Source of the DNA: Melieria omissa
Taxonomy: Eukaryota > Arthropoda > Insecta > Diptera > Ulidiidae
DNA: 64,000 nt
NCBI GenBank assembly: GCA_963971225.1
Contig: OZ020269.1
Location: 9,368,201-9,432,200, forward strand
Direction of reading: 5' to 3'
Part shown: piece by piece, positions 59,850 to 64,000 of the stretch
Layout of the letters: each line of letters begins with the position of its first letter
Numbering within the stretch: the first letter of the stretch is position 1
Made by a program: the position numbers and the translations under genes
Notes under the pieces: generated by a model
Seen by the model: only the letters and a program-made list of their open reading frames with translations
What the model was told of the DNA's origin: nothing
Database searches by the model: none

Positions 59850-61525
59850 CTGTTGTGGTGGGCAAATTGTGGGCAATTGTTGTGGACGAAATTAAACATC
59901 AGTTAGTTTTGGTTCAATTTTATCGTGGACAGCTAAACGAACTTTCATATAGCGTATACACACACACAGAAAGTGTACAGTTTACAATTTCAGTATGTTA
60001 TTATATAAAGATGGTCGCCTCACTCCGCCAGAGTGGGCCGATCGGTGATCAAGTTATATGATCAGCTTTATAAGATAAGTGAGATAATCGCATAAGTGAT
60101 CAGTCATATAAGAGTGAGGCGACCCACAAGTCTATGCTCAAGGAAAGTTAAGTGTGTCGAATAGTGGACGCAATTTTACGTTTTAGAAAAGTAAAGAAAT
60201 TTAAGCGAATCGCAAAATTTGATTCCGTATGCTATTATTATTTGATTCGACTTACTCACTTTTCTCAAGCACCACACACTTAAAACAGTATAAAGTGTTT
60301 GAATAAAAGAAATAAGAACAAGAATATTTGAATTGAATTCAAAATTAGACTTAAATCAAGCTTAGAAGAACGAAGGAAAATAAGTGGAGAAACTTTGAAT
60401 TTTGAAATCGTTTGTTAGTCACAACGACAAACACACATTGACAGTATAGCAAATAAAAGCGAAAAAGTATAGTGAGATGACAAGACATGCAAGCACATCG
60501 AAGCACAGACTCGATAGTATAATTAAAGCTGGCATCAACAAATCAGGAATTAGCATAGAGTGAGCGGGTTAAATTGCACACATAAGCAGCAGCTAAACGC
60601 TACAATTTGTGCGGCCTAAAGTTAAGATAATATTGACGGGGATTTTGGTAAACTAGGTGTGTCAAATTAAGTATAAATTCATAACATAAAAGTAGTTAAA
60701 TTGAGGCATTACAAGCACGTGTACATTGATAAACTTATAGCAAAGTAAAATAAGATACAAATCGGAGTTGAGAACTAAAGCTAAAGCTAGTTATACGTAA
60801 GTTGCACTACTAATATATAGTTTGTTGACAAAATAATCGAGTAATACAGAGCATATAATACGCATATATTGTAGTACGTAGGAATGTAGAATTAGAATGT
60901 GTCATATATACGCCTATTCGGTTTGATTTGCTTTCATAGAAAATTCAGCAGCAACAAAATACACATGGCGCGTGATATTGCAAAAGTTTCTCCCGTGGCA
61001 AGCGCGTGGTGAGCATGTGGAAAAACATGGACATGGACATGGCGGACATGGAGTTACATGGAGAAGGTACACACTGAAACAAAATCGGCGCTTTTACACT
61101 GTGCGGCAAATAAAGAAGAAACAAAATCAATTTCAACTTCAATGAGAAAACGTCAGCAGAAATAGGAAAGTTTATACGGAAAGGATTCCATTGATAAGAG
61201 AGAAGTAGAGGAATACGGGTGGGGGATTGGTGGTGGCTTCATGAGCGATTTCGATTTTGTTCAACTGAAAACTTGGCTGAGATGGCTTAGTGCGAATACG
61301 TGAATGTGTGTGTGTGTGTGTGCGGTTTATATGTGACAATTAGAAAGTATACAACGTAATTACACGTGTAACTGTAGGAACAGTGGGCACAAGTGAGAGT
61401 TTGCGAAAGGTGGCTGAAAAACTGAACAAAATCATAATATCAAAAAAAAGGACAATAAGTAAAGAACCGACTGTGAAACGAGAAACAATATTCAGTACAA
61501 CAAATTGTAAACCAGGCATGCTAAC
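59850..61525 (-). other. Vha44 intron
   Basis: Intronic DNA, AT-rich, with a 112-bp inverted-repeat element at 60013-60124 and a TG run near 61305-61322. No other coding sequence is seen. Confidence 0.6.
60013..60124. repeat. 112-bp inverted-repeat element in Vha44 intron
   Basis: GGTCGCCTCACTC at 60013-60025 recurs perfectly inverted at 60112-60124. TTATATGA(C)TGATCA-like blocks also mirror each other inside after a gap. It could be a tiny MITE or form a hairpin. No target duplication is clear. Confidence 0.55.
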
Positions 61526-61683
61526 CTGGACTTAATGGAAATGCCGGCGGTTCGCCCAAATCAGTCTCCGGACTGGAACGACCTTGACTACTACTGCCAC
61601 AACAACTACTCACTGGGGACGATCTATGAGTTGATGTGAAATTAAATCCATTGTTTATATTTAATTGAAACGTTGATGAACGA
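61526..61683 (-). CDS. Vha44: Vha44 long-isoform insert exon 2
   Basis: A 158-base exon between TATAGCAG and GTTAGC. It joins AG of the previous insert exon (completing Ser) and ends in phase 1 before the common exon at 59849. It reads RSSTFQLNINNGFNFTSTHR, then SSPVSSCCGSSSQGRSSPET and DLGEPPAFPLSP. Drosophila Vha44 is known to have long isoforms with a Ser/Pro-rich insert at this point, and this wording resembles it (from memory). The function of the insert is unknown. Confidence 0.8.
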
Positions 61684-62621
61684 CTGCTATAAAAATGAAC
61701 ATCAAGAGACACAGAGAGAGAAAGAAAGAGATAACGAGGGCACGCGAGTGGGTGGTTGGTTGGTTGGTTGGTGGGCGGTGCTTTTTTATGGATCGATGAT
61801 TCAATGCACGATCGAGTCAATGGGTGTTGTTGCGTGTGTGTGTTTGTGCTGTGGGCGTGTAGGTGATGGAGTTGTGCAAGATATGTGTTGGCTGTGTAGG
61901 TGGGAGTTCTTTACTGTGTGCATATTAGTGAGTTTGTGTGTGGATTTCGTAGACGGCATGAATCCTACATATAAAAGTACAGATACATATGGCAATTTTT
62001 TACTCTATAGCTATATACATTATTATAGCATTAGCTATATACATTAACTCATTTACGAGCAAATGGTTTCAGAACAAATGCTGCAGTAACGAGCGAAAGA
62101 ATATTTAAATTTCGCCTCTATTAAATATCTGCCGTCTTCAATCGTCATTGACCTCCGCAACGGTTTATAAAAATAAGTCATACATTTTTTACGAAATGTC
62201 GAAATGTCTCAATAAAGTTTTCGGATATTCAACTCATTGCCGTTTATTTTAACCGTTTGTACGGCGATATGAGAGTTTCTCAAAGTTTTCAGCTGTTCAA
62301 CTACAAAAAATTTAATAAAAAAAAACGATTTTTGGTGCCCAGATTGTTCTTTTAAATTAATTAAGTTTTCGATTAAGTAACCAACAACAAAATGTATTTC
62401 TAGCTGCTACGCGGATTTTGCAGAAATCCATAAAGATGGTTTCAAGTTCCATCTTCGAAAGAGCATTCCGCAATTTTTGACCCGTGCATTTCATGTGAAC
62501 AACAACAAATCTAATAGATACTACAAGTGTTAAGCATTGTTGCTGCCAGTGTTGGTTGAATGTTGGATTGGTGTTGGTTGTGGTGAATATGGTGGTGACG
62601 GTTATGATTTGTTCGTAATAC

Positions 62622-63393
62622 CTGCTCTTCTTCGAATTTCTTTTATGCCTATGAAACCACCAATCGAAAGTATCACTAACATCGGATGTACTGTTGCTGC
62701 CTTTGAGCTCCCGCTGTTGCTGGTGCTGCTCGTGCGCGCCGCAATAGTCGTGCAGGTGTTGCTCGTCCAGCTGATGTTGCTGGTGCTGCTGCTGGTGGTG
62801 GTGGTGATGGTGGTGGTGGGGGTGGTGCTGTTGGTGTAGGTGGTGATGATGCAGCTGCAGCATATTGCCCCCGCTACTACTGCTCGTCAGACCCAGTCGG
62901 TTGTTGTTTATGCTGCAAGTGTTGTTGTTATTGCTGGTGAAGTTGTTAATTTTGCTATGCGACCGCTGATCGGTAATGGTAGTGGGCGCAGATGTGGAAC
63001 AATAGGAGGCATTTTTAGCGGCAACGGTTGCAGCGGAGGCGCAGATAGACGAGGCGATTGCGGTTGCAGTTGTAGGCACATTCAGGGAGGAGGAAGTAAA
63101 GGGATAACATTCATCAGCCTCAAGGGTGGTGGCGGTGGCACTGGCACTGGCGCTAGCGCTCACATTGGCACTGGCAGTGCACTCATCACAGGCGCACACG
63201 GGTGGCGACGCGCACAGATCGAAATCGCGTTCGGAGGCGCCGGATGCTTCGCTCGAGGAGAAGTTGTTTAGGCTGCCGGTGTGGCATGCTGAACAAGTGG
63301 TAGTGCTGGTGTCACGACTATTGGATAGATTTGATGCTTTACCCGTCAATTGCGAGTGCGTGTTGGTGGCGTTGTCGTCGGGGGGCCCCGGAC
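62622..63393 (-). CDS. Vha44: Vha44 long-isoform insert exon 1, His/Gln-rich
   Basis: A 772-base exon with donor AG|GTATTA at its lower end and the only plausible acceptor (GCCCGTCCAG) at 63393. No minus-strand AG occurs between about 63420 and 63650. It starts GPGPPDDNATNTHSQLTG and needs one base from the upstream exon, the same phase as the common exon at 59849, so its inclusion keeps the frame. About 257 residues: Ser/Thr/Ala-rich, a Cys-containing stretch (CASPPVCACDECTASA), then a His/Gln-rich run, then KGSNSTSDVSDTFDWWFHRH. With insert exon 2 this adds roughly 310 residues. Low complexity and unknown role. Confidence 0.75.
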
Positions 63394-64000
63394 CTGGACG
63401 GGCACAGTGCGACACGTTAGCGTCGTCGAGTGTGGCGGTGCGCGTTGTTGGTTGTTGGGTCGGTGCGTTGGTGGCGTGTGGTGTTGGAGTGTGCAGATGG
63501 TACAAAAGTAGGTGTGTAGACATTTGCATAATGCGAGTGTGTGTGTGTGTGTTCGTGTGGAACAAGTGAGGCACAGCGGTGATTACGTTGCGTTTTGATG
63601 CGATTCCCATTTAGACCATATTGATTCGATGTGGTTTGTGCCGGGCGAATAGTTAAGTTGTTGTTGTTGTTGTTGTGGTGGAGGTGAAGGCGGTTGCGGG
63701 TTTTTCAATTCACGGAGAGGTTTTTATAATTTCGGTTTTGCATACAATTTTCGGGTGTTCGAAAAATCCAAACATTTTTATTTAAAAGAATAACAATTTG
63801 TAGCATAAATTTTCATTTGTAAATAAATTTTTAGAAAGCATGCACAGTGAACAAAATTTTCGAGCTTGGTGTTCAACAAATAAGCAATTTAAACACAGTT
63901 TGTGTATCGTATTTATATATCTGTGGTCAAATAGAAGAGTGGCTTTAGACGAAAATTTAAATCTGAAAACCAATATTCTGACCAATGAATCGTTCTTTCA
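63394..64000 (-). other. Vha44 intron toward the missing 5' exons
   Basis: A TG-rich tract (about 63536-63552) and a GTT/GTG-type tract (about 63655-63680), then AT-rich sequence. The open frame over 63394-63610 has no usable acceptor and is best read as intron. The N-terminal Vha44 exons should lie to the right of the window. Confidence 0.5.

Noticed and set aside
63394..63610. 5' part of the long minus-strand frame over the Vha44 insert exon
   Set aside because: There is no minus-strand AG acceptor in about 63420-63650, and the translation is His/Thr-rich microsatellite. The exon is taken to start at 63393.

Overview
The window is nuclear DNA of a higher dipteran (cyclorrhaphan) fly, probably a tephritid fruit fly. 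The evidence is split genes with short GT-AG introns, proteins that read as close relatives of Drosophila ITP, Brca2, subito, Vha44 and pickpocket, AT-rich non-coding DNA full of CA/GT and CAA/CAG microsatellites, and insect-type DNA transposons. One of these is a DD41D 'rosa'-like element, a lineage first described from Ceratitis rosa. Species cannot be settled from the sequence alone.

Layout. From 1 to about 22.4 kb I find no host gene. This stretch is AT-rich, microsatellite-rich DNA with an 8-bp-TSD MITE (579-734), an intact irritans-type mariner (5894-7186), a deleted DD41D rosa-like element (14409-15287) beside a decayed LINE tail, and a 2.4-kb inverted-repeat-bounded insertion (16929-19347) that carries six copies of a 12-bp motif and a nested piggyBac-like element. 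It may hold 5' exons or enhancers of the ion transport peptide gene. From 22.4 to 27 kb lies the ITP neurohormone gene, with one shared exon and three alternative 3' coding exons. From 27 to 31 kb is a second mobile-element cluster: a pogo/Tc1-type MITE, a second and more complete piggyBac-like copy in inverse orientation, and another MITE end. From 31.2 to 34.9 kb are convergent ZCCHC8 (+) and SMIM14 (-). From 35 to 39 kb is repeat territory: a 1-kb element built round five 108-bp tandem repeats, a second copy of the 8-bp-TSD MITE, and a mariner fossil.

From 39.2 kb the window is gene-dense. Brca2 (-) carries four BRC repeats. A PABP-like two-RRM protein (+) has what looks like a 3-kb A-rich 3' UTR. 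The kinesin-6 subito (-), ribonuclease H2 subunit B (+), an eight-exon pickpocket-type DEG/ENaC channel (+, with two apparent GC-AG introns) and V-ATPase subunit C Vha44 (-) follow. The first Vha44 exons lie beyond the right edge, and its long-isoform insert exons are at 61.5-63.4 kb.

The genes do not form an operon-like unit. ITP, the ENaC channel and the V-ATPase subunit all bear on ion and water transport, and Brca2, RNase H2B and subito on genome maintenance and division, but shared regulation is not shown. I did not find a clearly new multi-gene system. The most novel-looking items are non-coding: the 12-bp-motif element, the piggyBac-like family with spaced 18-bp palindromes, and the 108-bp tandem-repeat element.
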